A DNA stretch of 64,000 nt, from contig NC_013037.1 in NCBI RefSeq assembly GCF_000023125.1, forward strand, positions 2,170,001-2,234,000. Reading direction: 5' to 3'. Below, one piece after another: positions 16,321 to 26,016 of this stretch. Numbering within the stretch: position 1 is the first letter of the stretch; every line of letters begins with the position of its first letter. The position numbers and the translations under genes are program-made. The notes under the pieces were generated by a model, which ran no database searches, had not been told where the DNA came from, and saw only the letters and a list, made by a program, of their open reading frames with translations. This stretch comes from Dyadobacter fermentans DSM 18053. Its GTDB lineage: Bacteria; Bacteroidota; Bacteroidia; Cytophagales; Spirosomataceae.

Positions 16321-16459
16321 TCGGGCTTAGGTTACAACCAATCGGAAAAGCCGCAATAATAAAATAAAAAATCTATATAGTTGGTAGAATAAATAGCTTT
16401 TACCACTTTTATAGCCCGAAGGAATCGCTTGCATTAACCACCAGTGCGCGGCTTTTCCG
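16321..16459. promoter_or_regulatory. Divergent promoter region with paired inverted 12-mers
   Basis: GCGGCTTTTCCG occurs on the plus strand at 16448-16459 and on the minus strand at 16354-16343. Each copy ends exactly 28 nt before a start codon: the SusC ATG at 16488 and the sulfatase ATG at 16314. A second, 7-bp pair (TCGGGCT at 16321-16327, AGCCCGA at 16413-16419) is interleaved with it. Equal sequence at equal distance in both leaders suggests a shared regulator site or leader element controlling both genes. Confidence 0.65.
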
Positions 16460-16487
16460 GATTTTGTTATTTCTCACCCAATTCAAG

Positions 16488-19400
16488 ATGTTAAAAAAAC
16501 TACGATCACCCCGGATCGACAGATCCTGGCGGGCCTTATTGCTGGTGGCAATATTGTCCTCGCTCGGCGCAACCGCCCAAACCCTCACCGTCAAAGGCAA
16601 GGTAACCTCCCCTGCCGACCAAACCGGCGCTCCCGGCATTAATGTGATACTCAAAAATACGACAAACGGCACCACGACCAATGCCGAAGGCTCCTACCAG
16701 ATAGAGGCCCCCGAAAAGGGCGTGCTGGTGTTCTCCGGGATCGGCTACCAAATGGTGGAAATCCCCGTGAGCGGCCGGGCGAGCATTGATGTGACGCTCA
16801 CGCCGGACACGAAGCAGCTGAATGAAGTGGTGGTGGTCGGCTACGGGACGCAGAAGAAAAGCGACGTTACCGGCGCTGTGGGCTCGGTGAAGATGGACCG
16901 GGAGATAAACAGCAGGCCCATTGTGGAAGTCGGGCAGGCGCTGTACGGAAAGATCCCGGGCGTGCAGGTTTTGTCCAGTAATGGCCGCCCCGGCACCTCC
17001 TCAACGATCCAGATCAGGGGTATCAATTCGGTTTCGGCCAGCAGCTCGCCGCTGATCGTGATCGACGGCATGCCGATCCCGAACTACGACCTCAACCTGA
17101 TCAATGCCAACGATATTGAATCGATGGAAGTGCTCAAAGATGCCTCCTCGGCCGCCATTTACGGCTCGCGCGGTGCGAATGGGGTGATCCTCATGACCAC
17201 CAAAAGCGGGAAGGAAGGCAAGACGCGTTTTAATGTCAATTATTCCTACGGTATTCAGAAAGTGATCGACCGGATTGCCGTAATGAACTCGCGCGAGTAC
17301 GCGCAGGCCTCCATTGATGCCGCGCAGAACGGCTGGATCGAAAGCGGCGGCGACCCCGCGGCACCGAACACGATCGAGGCGCGCAAACAGTACAAATACA
17401 CCTGGCCCACGGCATTCGACAACCCTGAAAACCTGCAAGATACCGACTGGCAGGATGTGGTTTTCCGGACGGCGCCCATGCAGAAGATCGAGCTCAATGC
17501 CAATGGCGGGACGAGCAAGGCCAATTTCATTGTCTCGGCAGGTTATGTGAAGCAAAAAGGCATTGTGATCACTTCCGATTACAAGAAATACACCTTCAAT
17601 ATCAAGGCCAATGCGCAGGTTAAAAAGTGGCTGCAAATCGGCGGGATGCTGAATGTGAGCTACGACCACGAGAATGAGCCGTTCAACCGGACGGTGGAAT
17701 GGGCGGTGCAATACCCGACGATTTACCCGGTGTACGGCAACAACGGCTACCTGGGCGCTCCCGCCAACACGCCCGGTTTCGAAAAATACGACGCGATCCT
17801 TTTCCGCCCGAAGAACGGGCACCCGCTCTACCAGATCACCGACGACATTCAGCACAGGCAATTTAATAACCTCGGCAATGTGTTCGGGCAGATTGATCTG
17901 CTGCCAGGCCTCCGGTTCAAATCCTCCCTGAACTTTTTCTATAACCGAATCGACAACAGCAATTACCAGGCGGTTGACCATAACCTCGGCCCGACTTATT
18001 ACACCGAGGGCATTATGGGTGTAAACCAGTCGCGGACATTAAATTACACCTCCCAAAACCTCCTTACCTACGATAAGGCCTTCAAAGACCACACTTTCTC
18101 CGCATTGGCCGGGATGGAGTATAATAACAACGAATATTATTACACCAACCAGGAGCGCCGCGGCTATGACAACGACCTGATCAAGGCTCTCAGCGCGGGA
18201 AAAACCGTTTTTCAGGCCGAAGACGATAAAAACCGCAGCATCCTGATCTCCTACTTTTCGAGGCTCAATTATACCTTCAAAGGCCGGTATCTGCTCTCGG
18301 CCAGCATCCGCCGCGACGGCTCATCCCGCTTCGGGCCGAATAACAAATGGGGCCTGTTCCCGTCCGTCTCGGGAGGGTGGATCGTTTCGGACGAAAGCTT
18401 TTTGAGTCCGGTCAAGTCGGTGAGCAACCTCAAACTACGCGCGAGCTACGGTTTTACGGGTAACGACCGTTTTGCGGACTACAAATGGGTCGGCGCGATG
18501 TCGCAGGGAAGGATTGCATTTGGCAACACCCTGGGCACCACCTACTACCCCGGCAGCATCACCAATCCCGATCTGGAATGGGAACGCACGCAGCAACTCA
18601 ATGCCGGGATCGACCTCGGGCTGTTCAATAACCGCATTTCTTTGGAAGCGGATTACTACATTTCCAAGTCCGACGGACTGTTGCTGGACGTGCCCGTGCC
18701 CATTGTTTCAGGTTTTAACAGTGTATTCAAAAACATTGGCAAGCTGCAAAACAAGGGATTGGAATTAAACCTTACCACACACAACCTCACCGGCGCGCTC
18801 ACCTGGACTTCGCAGCTCAACTTCTCCCGCAACCGTAATAAGCTGCTCGCATTGGGCAAGGACAACGCGCCGATGATCTACCAGCCCGGCTTCGGGATGG
18901 AGTCGATCAACCAGGTGGGCCAGCCGATTTTCAGCTTTTACGGCTACCAATATGACGGTGTGTACATGAACCAGTCGCAGATCGACGCCGACCCCGCACA
19001 TTATGCCTCAGCCAAGCCCGGCGACGGCCGGTATGTGGATATCAACGGCGACGGCGTGCTCAATGCGAAAGACCGCACGATCATCGGCAACTATGCGCCG
19101 GACTTTATCTGGGGCTTCACCAACAACCTCAGCTACAAGGGATTTGATTTCAGCGTGCTCATCCAGGGCGTGCAGGGCAGCGATGTGTATGACAACAACA
19201 TCCACCGCTCGATGCTTTACCATGAAGGGCGGAACTACTACAAGGAAATGACCAACCGCTGGCGCTCCGAGCAGGAACCGGGCGACGGCCACCACTATAA
19301 ACTGACCGTGGACCTGGATGGTTATGAGAAAACGGCTTCTAGCTACTGGATCGTGGACGGCTCGTATTTCAGGGTCAAAAGCCTGACGCTCGGCTACACA

Positions 19401-19607
19401 TTACCCGCTGCGCTCCTGTCGCGGCTCGGGCTGGAATCGGTGCGGGTGTATGCCAACGGGCTGAACCTGTTCACCCACAAGAATGCGCCGGTGTTCGATC
19501 CCGAAAACTTCAACGGCAGCACCACCAGTGCCACCGCGCGCGGCGTGACGCACTCGCCCTACCCGTCGGCGAAGACCTACACTTTCGGCATAAACATTGG
19601 CTTTTAA
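16488..19607 (+). CDS. SusC/RagA TonB-linked outer-membrane receptor (no STN domain)
   Basis: 1039 residues from the ATG at 16488; the start is supported by a conserved element 28 nt upstream that has the same spacing to the divergent gene. The signal peptide (ALLLVAILSSLGATAQ) precedes the regulatory-like domain (LTVKGKVTSPADQTGAPGIN). The SusC box is VVVVGYGTQKKSDVTGAVGS and the plug ends in EVLKDASSAAIYGSRGANG. The barrel ends KTYTFGINIGF. There is no STN domain. SusD begins 18 bp later, then a sulfatase, making this the second sulfated-glycan uptake unit of the island. It probably imports a related but different oligosaccharide from the 6547 receptor. Confidence 0.95.
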   Translation: MLKKLRSPRIDRSWRALLLVAILSSLGATAQTLTVKGKVTSPADQTGAPGINVILKNTTNGTTTNAEGSYQIEAPEKGVLVFSGIGYQMVEIPVSGRASIDVTLTPDTKQLNEVVVVGYGTQKKSDVTGAVGSVKMDREINSRPIVEVGQALYGKIPGVQVLSSNGRPGTSSTIQIRGINSVSASSSPLIVIDGMPIPNYDLNLINANDIESMEVLKDASSAAIYGSRGANGVILMTTKSGKEGKTRFNVNYSYGIQKVIDRIAVMNSREYAQASIDAAQNGWIESGGDPAAPNTIEARKQYKYTWPTAFDNPENLQDTDWQDVVFRTAPMQKIELNANGGTSKANFIVSAGYVKQKGIVITSDYKKYTFNIKANAQVKKWLQIGGMLNVSYDHENEPFNRTVEWAVQYPTIYPVYGNNGYLGAPANTPGFEKYDAILFRPKNGHPLYQITDDIQHRQFNNLGNVFGQIDLLPGLRFKSSLNFFYNRIDNSNYQAVDHNLGPTYYTEGIMGVNQSRTLNYTSQNLLTYDKAFKDHTFSALAGMEYNNNEYYYTNQERRGYDNDLIKALSAGKTVFQAEDDKNRSILISYFSRLNYTFKGRYLLSASIRRDGSSRFGPNNKWGLFPSVSGGWIVSDESFLSPVKSVSNLKLRASYGFTGNDRFADYKWVGAMSQGRIAFGNTLGTTYYPGSITNPDLEWERTQQLNAGIDLGLFNNRISLEADYYISKSDGLLLDVPVPIVSGFNSVFKNIGKLQNKGLELNLTTHNLTGALTWTSQLNFSRNRNKLLALGKDNAPMIYQPGFGMESINQVGQPIFSFYGYQYDGVYMNQSQIDADPAHYASAKPGDGRYVDINGDGVLNAKDRTIIGNYAPDFIWGFTNNLSYKGFDFSVLIQGVQGSDVYDNNIHRSMLYHEGRNYYKEMTNRWRSEQEPGDGHHYKLTVDLDGYEKTASSYWIVDGSYFRVKSLTLGYTLPAALLSRLGLESVRVYANGLNLFTHKNAPVFDPENFNGSTTSATARGVTHSPYPSAKTYTFGINIGF

Positions 19608-19625
19608 TCCCTATTTGAAAAGAAC

Positions 19626-21083
19626 ATGAAATATTTAAAACATTCCCTGATATACTTTCTGATGGCCGTCGGCGCGTTTTCGTGCAGCCAGGACCAGCTT
19701 GACCAGTACCCCGAAACCCGGCTGACGGAAGGCAGCTTTTACACCTCCGAAGCGCAGATTGTCCAGGCCGTCAACGATGTATACCGCCAGCTCAACCGCA
19801 CCTACGCGGCCAGCGGGCTGGTAGATCTGTACGGTGAATTGTATTCGGACAATACCTACATCGAGTTTTCCGGCGGCTCCACCACCTTTGAAGACGACAT
19901 CAAGGCATTCCGCATTCAGCCGAACAACGGCCTGATCCAGACGGCCTGGAACAACAGTTACAATTCGATCTACATCTGCAATAATGCCATTGAGCAGCTG
20001 GAAAAAACGAAGGTGCAGTTCAGTAACCCCGCGCTCAAAGACCGCCTGAAAGCGGAGGCGACGTTCATCCGGTCGCTGATATTCTTTAATATGGTGAGGG
20101 TTTGGGGAGACATTCCTTTGCCGCTGAAAGTGGTGAGCGCTGACGAGAGCTACACTTACCTGCGCGAGAAAAAGGAGGCGGTGTACCAGCAGCTCATCAC
20201 CGACCTGAAAGCCAGCAAGCTCGCATTGCCCGAAAAATACACGGGCACCGATGTGGGCCGGGTTACCAAATATGCCGCCGCCGCGATCCTGGCCAAAGTG
20301 TACCTGACGATCGGTGACAAGGCCAATGCAGCCAAAGAATTGAAGGAAATCATCGATAGCAATGCCTATTCGCTGGATGCCAACCAGGATGGCAAGGTGA
20401 ACAGCGCCGACTATGCATTCAATTTTGCGCCGGGCACCAAGAATTCGAAGGAGTCTGTCCTGGAACTGCAATTTCTGGCGGGACAAAACGCCGTGAACAG
20501 TAACTACCAGCAGACTTACACGCCTTACCACTGGGCCTTCCACTTGCCGGGAAGTACCGAAACTTTCCGCGGCAGCGGCCTCAACAGTCCGTCCCCGGAC
20601 CTCACCAATGAGTTTGAAACAGCGGATACCGTACGCAAGAATATTTCCGTATACCCCGGCTACGTGAACCTGGAAACGGGCGCATTCATTAAATACCCGT
20701 TCACCCAAAAATTCTACGATCCAAACTGGCGCTATCCGGGCCAGAACGTGGAGCTGGTAAGGTATGCCGACGTCCTGCTCTCCTACTCCGAAGCCACCGG
20801 CGACCCGTCGTATCTCAACCAGGTGCGCGAGCGCGTAGGCCTGCCCGGCTATGGCAAAGCGGGCTATCCGGCCAAATACAATTCACTCGCGCTGGCGATC
20901 GAACATGAGAGAAGGGCCGAATTGTGCTTTGAGTTTCACAGGTTCTTCGACCTCGTGCGCACGGGCCGGGCTGTGGAGGTATTGAAATCAAAAGGATTTA
21001 ACATTACCGACAGCAAACTGCTGTTCCCGATCCCGCAGAGCGCCATCGACGTGAACCCGCAACTGACGCAAAACGCCTATTGA
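19626..21083 (+). CDS. SusD/RagB glycan-binding lipoprotein
   Basis: 485 residues. The lipoprotein signal ends VGAFSCSQDQ. SusD-like N-terminal helices (QIVQAVNDVYRQLNR), the LKAEATFIRSLIFFNMVRVW segment and the C-terminal signature (LAIEHERRAELCFEFHRFFD) are all present. It pairs with the SusC gene 18 bp upstream. The following sulfatase starts 3 bp after its stop, so the three genes form one operon. Confidence 0.95.
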   Translation: MKYLKHSLIYFLMAVGAFSCSQDQLDQYPETRLTEGSFYTSEAQIVQAVNDVYRQLNRTYAASGLVDLYGELYSDNTYIEFSGGSTTFEDDIKAFRIQPNNGLIQTAWNNSYNSIYICNNAIEQLEKTKVQFSNPALKDRLKAEATFIRSLIFFNMVRVWGDIPLPLKVVSADESYTYLREKKEAVYQQLITDLKASKLALPEKYTGTDVGRVTKYAAAAILAKVYLTIGDKANAAKELKEIIDSNAYSLDANQDGKVNSADYAFNFAPGTKNSKESVLELQFLAGQNAVNSNYQQTYTPYHWAFHLPGSTETFRGSGLNSPSPDLTNEFETADTVRKNISVYPGYVNLETGAFIKYPFTQKFYDPNWRYPGQNVELVRYADVLLSYSEATGDPSYLNQVRERVGLPGYGKAGYPAKYNSLALAIEHERRAELCFEFHRFFDLVRTGRAVEVLKSKGFNITDSKLLFPIPQSAIDVNPQLTQNAY

Positions 21084-21086
21084 ACC

Positions 21087-22532
21087 ATGCAAACTTACCT
21101 GCGGGGTTTCCTGCTACTGACTCTCATGCTGGCCGGCGGCTTTCTCCCCAAAGCCGCCGGGCAAAAGCCCAACATCATTTTCATCATCGGCGACGACATC
21201 AGCTGGGATGACATCGGGGCTTATGGGAATGCCAAAATAAAGACACCGAACCTGGACAAACTGGCTAAGGAAGGGCTCCGATTCACCAACCTTTACCTCA
21301 CCGCCAGCTCGTGCAGCCCGAGCCGGACGAGCATTCTCACAGGCCGGTACCCGCACAATACCGGCGCGGCGGAACTGCATTCGCCCCTGCCCGCGCATCT
21401 CGCGTATTTCCCCGAACTGCTTAAAAAACAGGGTTACTTTGCCGCATTGGCCGGAAAATGGCACGAGGGGCCTAACACACGCCGGGCATACGACACACTG
21501 CTCGTAGATAGGAGAGCCAATGGCGAAGGCGGTGAAGCACAATGGCTTAACCTGCTCAGGGCAAGGCCTAAGGACAAGCCGTTTTTCTTCTGGCTCGCGC
21601 CATTCGATGCGCACAGGCCGTGGTCGGCGCGCACCGAGGGGCACCAGCATGATCCGCAAACTGAAATAGTAGTTCCGCCGACGCTGGTCGATGACAGGGA
21701 AACGCGGCAGGACCTGGCGCATTATTACAATGAAATTTCGCAACTCGATCATTACGTTGGTCAGCTGCGCGCGGAGCTGGTGCGGCAGGGCGTGGCCGAG
21801 AACACGATCATCATTTTCACTGCGGATAATGGCCGTGCATTTCCGGGCAGCAAAACGCGGTTGTATGATGCGGGTGTGAAAACGCCGTTTATCGTGAACT
21901 GGCCTGCGGGTATCCGCCCCGGGCAGGTTTGCGAAAGCCTGGTGAGCAGCATCGACATCGCGCCGACCTTGCTGGAACTGGCCGGTACCCAGCCCACAGA
22001 ATCGTTCCAGGGCCTCAGCTTTGCCCAGCTTTTGAAAAACCCGGAAAAAGCATTCCGCAAATATGTTTTTGCCGAACACAACTGGCACGATTATGCCGCT
22101 TACGAGCGCTCGGTACGCAGCAAGGATTTTTTGTATATCATCAATAAAAGGCCTGAGCTGGACAACGGAGGGCCTATTGACGCCAACCAAAGCCCATCGG
22201 CCAAAGCGCTGAAAGCGCCCGGCAAACTGACCGTCCTGCAAAAGGACGCATTGCTGAAACCCCGCCCCACAGAAGAATTTTTCGACAACCGGAAAGACTC
22301 GCTGCAAACGCACAATGCAATTGCCAACAAATCCTACGCCGCACAACTGGCCGAACACCGGGCGATACTCGAACAATGGCAGCAGGAAACCGGCGATACC
22401 GAGCCGAAATCCATCACGCCCGACTGGTACCATCGCGAAACGGGCGAGCCGGTGGCCAGCAACGGCCAGCGCGGAGAAATTCCGGGAAGCAGCAAAAAGG
22501 CAGACCATGTCAACCGGAAAGGGCCATTTTAG
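21087..22532 (+). CDS. Sulfatase, heparan N-sulfatase-like, formylglycine type
   Basis: 481 residues. The signal peptide is LLLTLMLAGGFLPKAAGQ. The metal site is NIIFIIGDDISWDDIGAYG, the formylglycine motif SCSPSRTSILTGRYPHN (C-S-P-S-R), then FAALAGKWHEG and IIFTADNGRAFPGSKTRLYD. The order and short length match the sulfamidase (SGSH)/heparan N-sulfatase-like group, the same broad group as the TGA-interrupted enzyme at 14701-16314. It is the last gene of the second SusC/SusD operon. It could therefore partly replace the broken copy. Substrate is inferred from family only. Confidence 0.92.
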   Translation: MQTYLRGFLLLTLMLAGGFLPKAAGQKPNIIFIIGDDISWDDIGAYGNAKIKTPNLDKLAKEGLRFTNLYLTASSCSPSRTSILTGRYPHNTGAAELHSPLPAHLAYFPELLKKQGYFAALAGKWHEGPNTRRAYDTLLVDRRANGEGGEAQWLNLLRARPKDKPFFFWLAPFDAHRPWSARTEGHQHDPQTEIVVPPTLVDDRETRQDLAHYYNEISQLDHYVGQLRAELVRQGVAENTIIIFTADNGRAFPGSKTRLYDAGVKTPFIVNWPAGIRPGQVCESLVSSIDIAPTLLELAGTQPTESFQGLSFAQLLKNPEKAFRKYVFAEHNWHDYAAYERSVRSKDFLYIINKRPELDNGGPIDANQSPSAKALKAPGKLTVLQKDALLKPRPTEEFFDNRKDSLQTHNAIANKSYAAQLAEHRAILEQWQQETGDTEPKSITPDWYHRETGEPVASNGQRGEIPGSSKKADHVNRKGPF

Positions 22533-22647
22533 CCTTCTCATCGGACCCGGAGTTCCCAAAACCGGCCTTGCAAAAGAAAGTTGATGACAAGTAGATCAAA
22601 GCCGCTTCACTTCTTATATATAGAAAAATTATATATCAGCGGTATCT

Positions 22648-23913
22648 ATGAACTTGTATCAACCATTTTGCATTGCTCTATTTCTTTCGCTTGTCACGCC
22701 TGCCCTGGCCCAGGATAGCAGCAAGCCAGCGGGGATGGCGGCGCCACTGAAAAGCATTGCCGTGAAACTGGATTCAGCTGATCTGGCGGGAAAAGCCAAT
22801 GTGGCTACCATGCGGAAGGCGCTCGACAGGCAGTTTAAAGTGTTGGGGATCGGAGAGCAATCGCATGGTACTTCGGAATTTTTCACGGCGCGGCTGATGC
22901 TGATCGAAGCACTGGCCGACGATCCTGCGTTCACCAAAATCGGGTTGGAAGCGCCTATGGCCGAGGTGCAACAGCTGAACGCCTTTTTGCAACAAGGTCG
23001 CGGTGATTTGCAGGAAATCCTGAAATCGTTCCGGCTGTATGGATATGAATGTGCGGAATTCGTGCACCTGGTTGAGCAGGTGAACCGGATCGGGAAGGCG
23101 CGCGGCAAGGCCATCCGCTTTTTCGGGTTCGATATGCAAAGCCCGTTCCAATCGTTGCAGAATATGGCCGACGCTGCCGCGACCAAAGATGTCGCCGATT
23201 CGCTGAAAGCATTACAGCAAAGCTATGGAATGCTGAACAATGAGATTTACAACCACATGTTTACCCAGGCAGATTTTGCGGAACTGGAAGCATCGAGCAA
23301 CCGCGTGCTTGCCCGCCTGGAAGCGACAGCGTCGAAGAATGCGTTGGTCCGTAAAAGCATGCGTAACTACCGGCAGTTTCTCCTCCTCAATGACCCCGTG
23401 CACGCGCATTCGGGCGCCGCGCAGGCCGTGGTGCGGGATTCGTTGATGGCCGAAAATGTACTGGCTGAAATGGAGCCGGGCTCCAAAATGGCTATCCTGG
23501 CCCACAATGGGCACTTGCAGCGTACACCGAATGTGTTTTCCAAAAGCGCCGGTTTATTTTTGGCGCAAAAGCTCGGGGCCGGTTATCAATGCATTGGAAT
23601 CACAACTTCTTACGGCTTCTACACGACCTATAACCCAACGGCAGGCCGGATCACCGACCAAAATGAAGTAGTTGCCGGCGATGCCGCTACTTTCGAACAT
23701 CATTTGTCTGCTTTGGATCAACCGGTATTCTTTTTCAGGACTGCCCGGCTTAGATCCCAAATGCAGGGCAAGTCTCTGCCTCGTCGGTACCGGCTGCTCG
23801 TTTACGGCCTTGCCGATAACCAGTTTTTCGACGGTAACCTGCTCGACGACTTCGACGCCGTGCTTCACATCAGGCACACTTCGGGCAACCGCAGCTTCTA
23901 CCTGTCACAATAA
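22648..23913 (+). CDS. Erythromycin-esterase-family hydrolase
   Basis: 421 residues with signal peptide (FCIALFLSLVTPALAQ). Family landmarks are GIGEQSHGTSEFF with the E and HG catalytic pair, IGLEAPMAEVQQLN, IRFFGFDMQS, and LAHNGHLQRTPN with the second histidine. Family members include EreA/EreB macrolide esterases and many environmental enzymes of unknown substrate; an exported Bacteroidota member need not confer resistance. It lies 115 bp after the sulfatase operon with no terminator between, so read-through is possible, but no functional link is evident. Confidence 0.85.
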   Translation: MNLYQPFCIALFLSLVTPALAQDSSKPAGMAAPLKSIAVKLDSADLAGKANVATMRKALDRQFKVLGIGEQSHGTSEFFTARLMLIEALADDPAFTKIGLEAPMAEVQQLNAFLQQGRGDLQEILKSFRLYGYECAEFVHLVEQVNRIGKARGKAIRFFGFDMQSPFQSLQNMADAAATKDVADSLKALQQSYGMLNNEIYNHMFTQADFAELEASSNRVLARLEATASKNALVRKSMRNYRQFLLLNDPVHAHSGAAQAVVRDSLMAENVLAEMEPGSKMAILAHNGHLQRTPNVFSKSAGLFLAQKLGAGYQCIGITTSYGFYTTYNPTAGRITDQNEVVAGDAATFEHHLSALDQPVFFFRTARLRSQMQGKSLPRRYRLLVYGLADNQFFDGNLLDDFDAVLHIRHTSGNRSFYLSQ

Positions 23914-24064
23914 TCCGGGCTTATTTACTTCCAATTACTTCAAAGTCATCCTCGACATTATCAGCGCGGGAGGGCCGCCGGATCGTACCCGAAAAAAGAT
24001 TCGGTATGCCATTTATTGGAAATACCTGGTTAATAGCCGTATTTGTGCTGCTAAACAAACGACT

Positions 24065-24424
24065 ATGTATCAGCCTAAGATGGAAGAAGACCTCGGTTGC
24101 GGCATCCGGGTCGCGTTTAAAGTTTTTGGCGGCAAGTGGAAGCTTTGCATTATCGACGCGATCAACCGCGGCATCACCCGGCCCCATGAAATTCACAAGG
24201 AGATCAGGGAAGCGCCGCTGAGAGTGATCGAAATGCAGCTGGCGGAATTACTGCAACATCAGATAATCGAGAAATCTGCATTCGACGTGTTCCCGAAAAA
24301 AACCGAATACCGGTTAACCCCGCTCGGCGAATCGGTCCTTCCTATTCTCTCACAAATTGATCGCTGGGGTACAGAAAATTCACCGATTGTCCTTTCAGCA
24401 TCGGCCGCGCCTGCGCTCCATTGA
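24065..24424 (+). CDS. HxlR-family winged-helix transcriptional regulator
   Basis: 119 residues from the ATG at 24065; an in-frame ATG at 24080 is an alternative. The pattern is typical of HxlR/MarR-like DUF24 proteins: GCGIRVAFKVFGGKWKLCII, then RPHEIHKEIREAPLRVIEMQ and KKTEYRLTPLGESVLPIL. A cysteine (GCG) lies near the N-terminus, where redox-sensing HxlR proteins such as HypR carry theirs. Such regulators often control oxidoreductases; the nearest candidate is the DHFR-like gene about 1 kb away on the other strand. Confidence 0.88.
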   Translation: MYQPKMEEDLGCGIRVAFKVFGGKWKLCIIDAINRGITRPHEIHKEIREAPLRVIEMQLAELLQHQIIEKSAFDVFPKKTEYRLTPLGESVLPILSQIDRWGTENSPIVLSASAAPALH

Positions 24425-24485
24425 TCTTAATGGATTGGAAGATATTTAGGCTGTGTTTGGTAAGCCCATTCATGGAACTGCTTAA

Positions 24486-25079
24486 CTACCGGGAGTCAGC
24501 CGGTAATTGCTTTGCAGTGATCCGGTAATAATGCGTACTGTATCCGAATTCGTCATTTTGCCCGAAGGCAAAACTAAACCCCAGTTTCCCGAGAATATTT
24601 TCCGAAGCCTTATTCTCCGGGTCAATGGACGCATAAATTTCGTCGAGCTTTATCCTATCCAGGCCGAACTCAATCATTTTCGCACCCGCTTCGGTCGCCA
24701 GTCCCAAATTCCAATATTGCTTTTTCAAAGCATAGATCAATTCGATTTTATCGATGTTTTTGGAATAAACGAGCCCGCAATATCCGATCATTTCATTGTC
24801 AGATTTATTCACGACCGCATAGTTGCCGAACCCCTTGGTTTTGTAATTGTTTTCCGTAACCGATAACCATTCTCTGACCTGTTCAATGGACAATGGCTTG
24901 CCATCGCCTACAAACTGCATCAACACTTCATCGCTGCAAATGGCATACAACTCCATCAGGTCATTTACACTCAATTCCCTGATATAGAGCCTTGGCGTTT
25001 CCAATACTATTTCTATTTCACGCTTAAATTCAATAGGAACCCCTATTGCAATATCCATTGTACAATATCTGTACGCCAT
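24486..25079 (-). CDS. GNAT N-acetyltransferase (RimJ/RimL type)
   Basis: 197 residues. The acetyltransferase fold runs from ETPRLYIRELSVNDLMELYA through EMIGYCGLVYSK and the acetyl-CoA loop region QYWNLGLATEAGAKMIEFGL to IDPENKASENILGKLGFSF. This matches the RimL-like GNAT_3 subgroup. The first ATG (25079) has a GGGAGG sequence five bases upstream, unusual in this group of bacteria, so it is preferred over the ATG at 25058. The substrate is unknown. It converges with the HxlR gene. Confidence 0.85.
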   Translation of the reverse strand: MAYRYCTMDIAIGVPIEFKREIEIVLETPRLYIRELSVNDLMELYAICSDEVLMQFVGDGKPLSIEQVREWLSVTENNYKTKGFGNYAVVNKSDNEMIGYCGLVYSKNIDKIELIYALKKQYWNLGLATEAGAKMIEFGLDRIKLDEIYASIDPENKASENILGKLGFSFAFGQNDEFGYSTHYYRITAKQLPADSR

Positions 25080-25197
25080 TTCCCTCCCGACTGTTATATT
25101 GTCGGCCTTAATTATCCAATTTGCTTTTCAGGGATTGATTAAATGCTGCGGCGCAAAACGGGCTTCACTAAAAGAAACGCAATGCGTTTAACTAATT

Positions 25198-25767
25198 TCA
25201 TTTCGGCGCATACCGGAGTAATGTGATTCCCGTGGGATAGCTCTTGCTCTCAATGAGTTCCAGTTCCTGCTCGTCATTTTGTGAAGGTTCAAAAAGCGGC
25301 CTGCCTGCCTTTATCAGCACCGGCACAACTCTCACTTGAATATCATCCACAAGTCCGGCATTTATCAGGGCCTGCGCGATGGAAAGGCTTCCCCACATCA
25401 CGATATTTTTCCCTTCCTGTTGCTTCAACCGGCGGACCGTATCAACGGGATCGGTTTTGATCACCTGGCAGGCCTCCCATTTTCCCCAGGGCGCCGTGTC
25501 CAGCGACTTGGAGAATACGAGCTTCTGCGTTGTGTTTAACCGGTTGGCAATCAGCTCCGTTTCCGGGTCTACATCCGGCCAGTATCCGAGGAACAATTTG
25601 TAGGTATTCGCGCCGAGCAGGATTGTATCGATGCCTTCCATGAATGCAAGCAAATCATCATCAGACCCTTCCGCATATTTGGGACTGCTGAAAAAGTCCG
25701 TAGTACCATTCCGATCCTCCGCATAACCATCGAGGCTGATCCACTCCTGAAGAATTACCTTTCTCAT
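25198..25767 (-). CDS. Dihydrofolate-reductase-like (RibD C-terminal) reductase
   Basis: 189 residues. MRKVILQEWISLDGYAEDRN at the N-terminus, IDTILLGANTYKLFLGYWPD in the middle, NIVMWGSLSIAQALINAGLV and VVPVLIKAGRPLFE are the landmarks of the stand-alone RibD_C/YwjB-type family. These bind NADPH but their substrates are mostly unknown. It is followed by an acetyltransferase on the same strand 118 bp further on. Confidence 0.88.
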   Translation of the reverse strand: MRKVILQEWISLDGYAEDRNGTTDFFSSPKYAEGSDDDLLAFMEGIDTILLGANTYKLFLGYWPDVDPETELIANRLNTTQKLVFSKSLDTAPWGKWEACQVIKTDPVDTVRRLKQQEGKNIVMWGSLSIAQALINAGLVDDIQVRVVPVLIKAGRPLFEPSQNDEQELELIESKSYPTGITLLRYAPK

Positions 25768-25842
25768 TGTTGCTGGTTGTTAATGGTTATTAAATTCAAA
25801 TCAACCAGATGTGATTGCACTTAATAACCTGATGTTTCAGTA

Positions 25843-25850
25843 CAAATTTA
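25843..25850 (-). promoter_or_regulatory. Bacteroidota -7 promoter element for the DHFR-like gene
   Basis: The minus strand reads TAAATTTG, an exact TAnnTTTG match, 75 bp before the ATG at 25767. A TTTG lies further upstream but the spacing (27 nt) is longer than usual. Confidence 0.4.
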
Positions 25851-26016
25851 GCCCATCATCGCAATGGCGAAAAAGGGCAAACCAGACAATGTGCGGGTCA
25901 TTCGGGACACAATATTAAATGGAAATTCCAAGTCATCACTGCCGCTTGCTACCGGTGGCTGCGATTTATTTTACTTCAAAAAAAGCTCATTCTCCGCGGG
26001 CTTTCTTGCTGGTGGG

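Noticed and set aside
21114..22559. 481-codon open frame on the minus strand
   Set aside because: Antisense to the third sulfatase; no motif.
22648..23913. Calling the erythromycin-esterase-like gene an antibiotic-resistance gene
   Set aside because: The family is broad, this member is exported, and nothing around it points to resistance.
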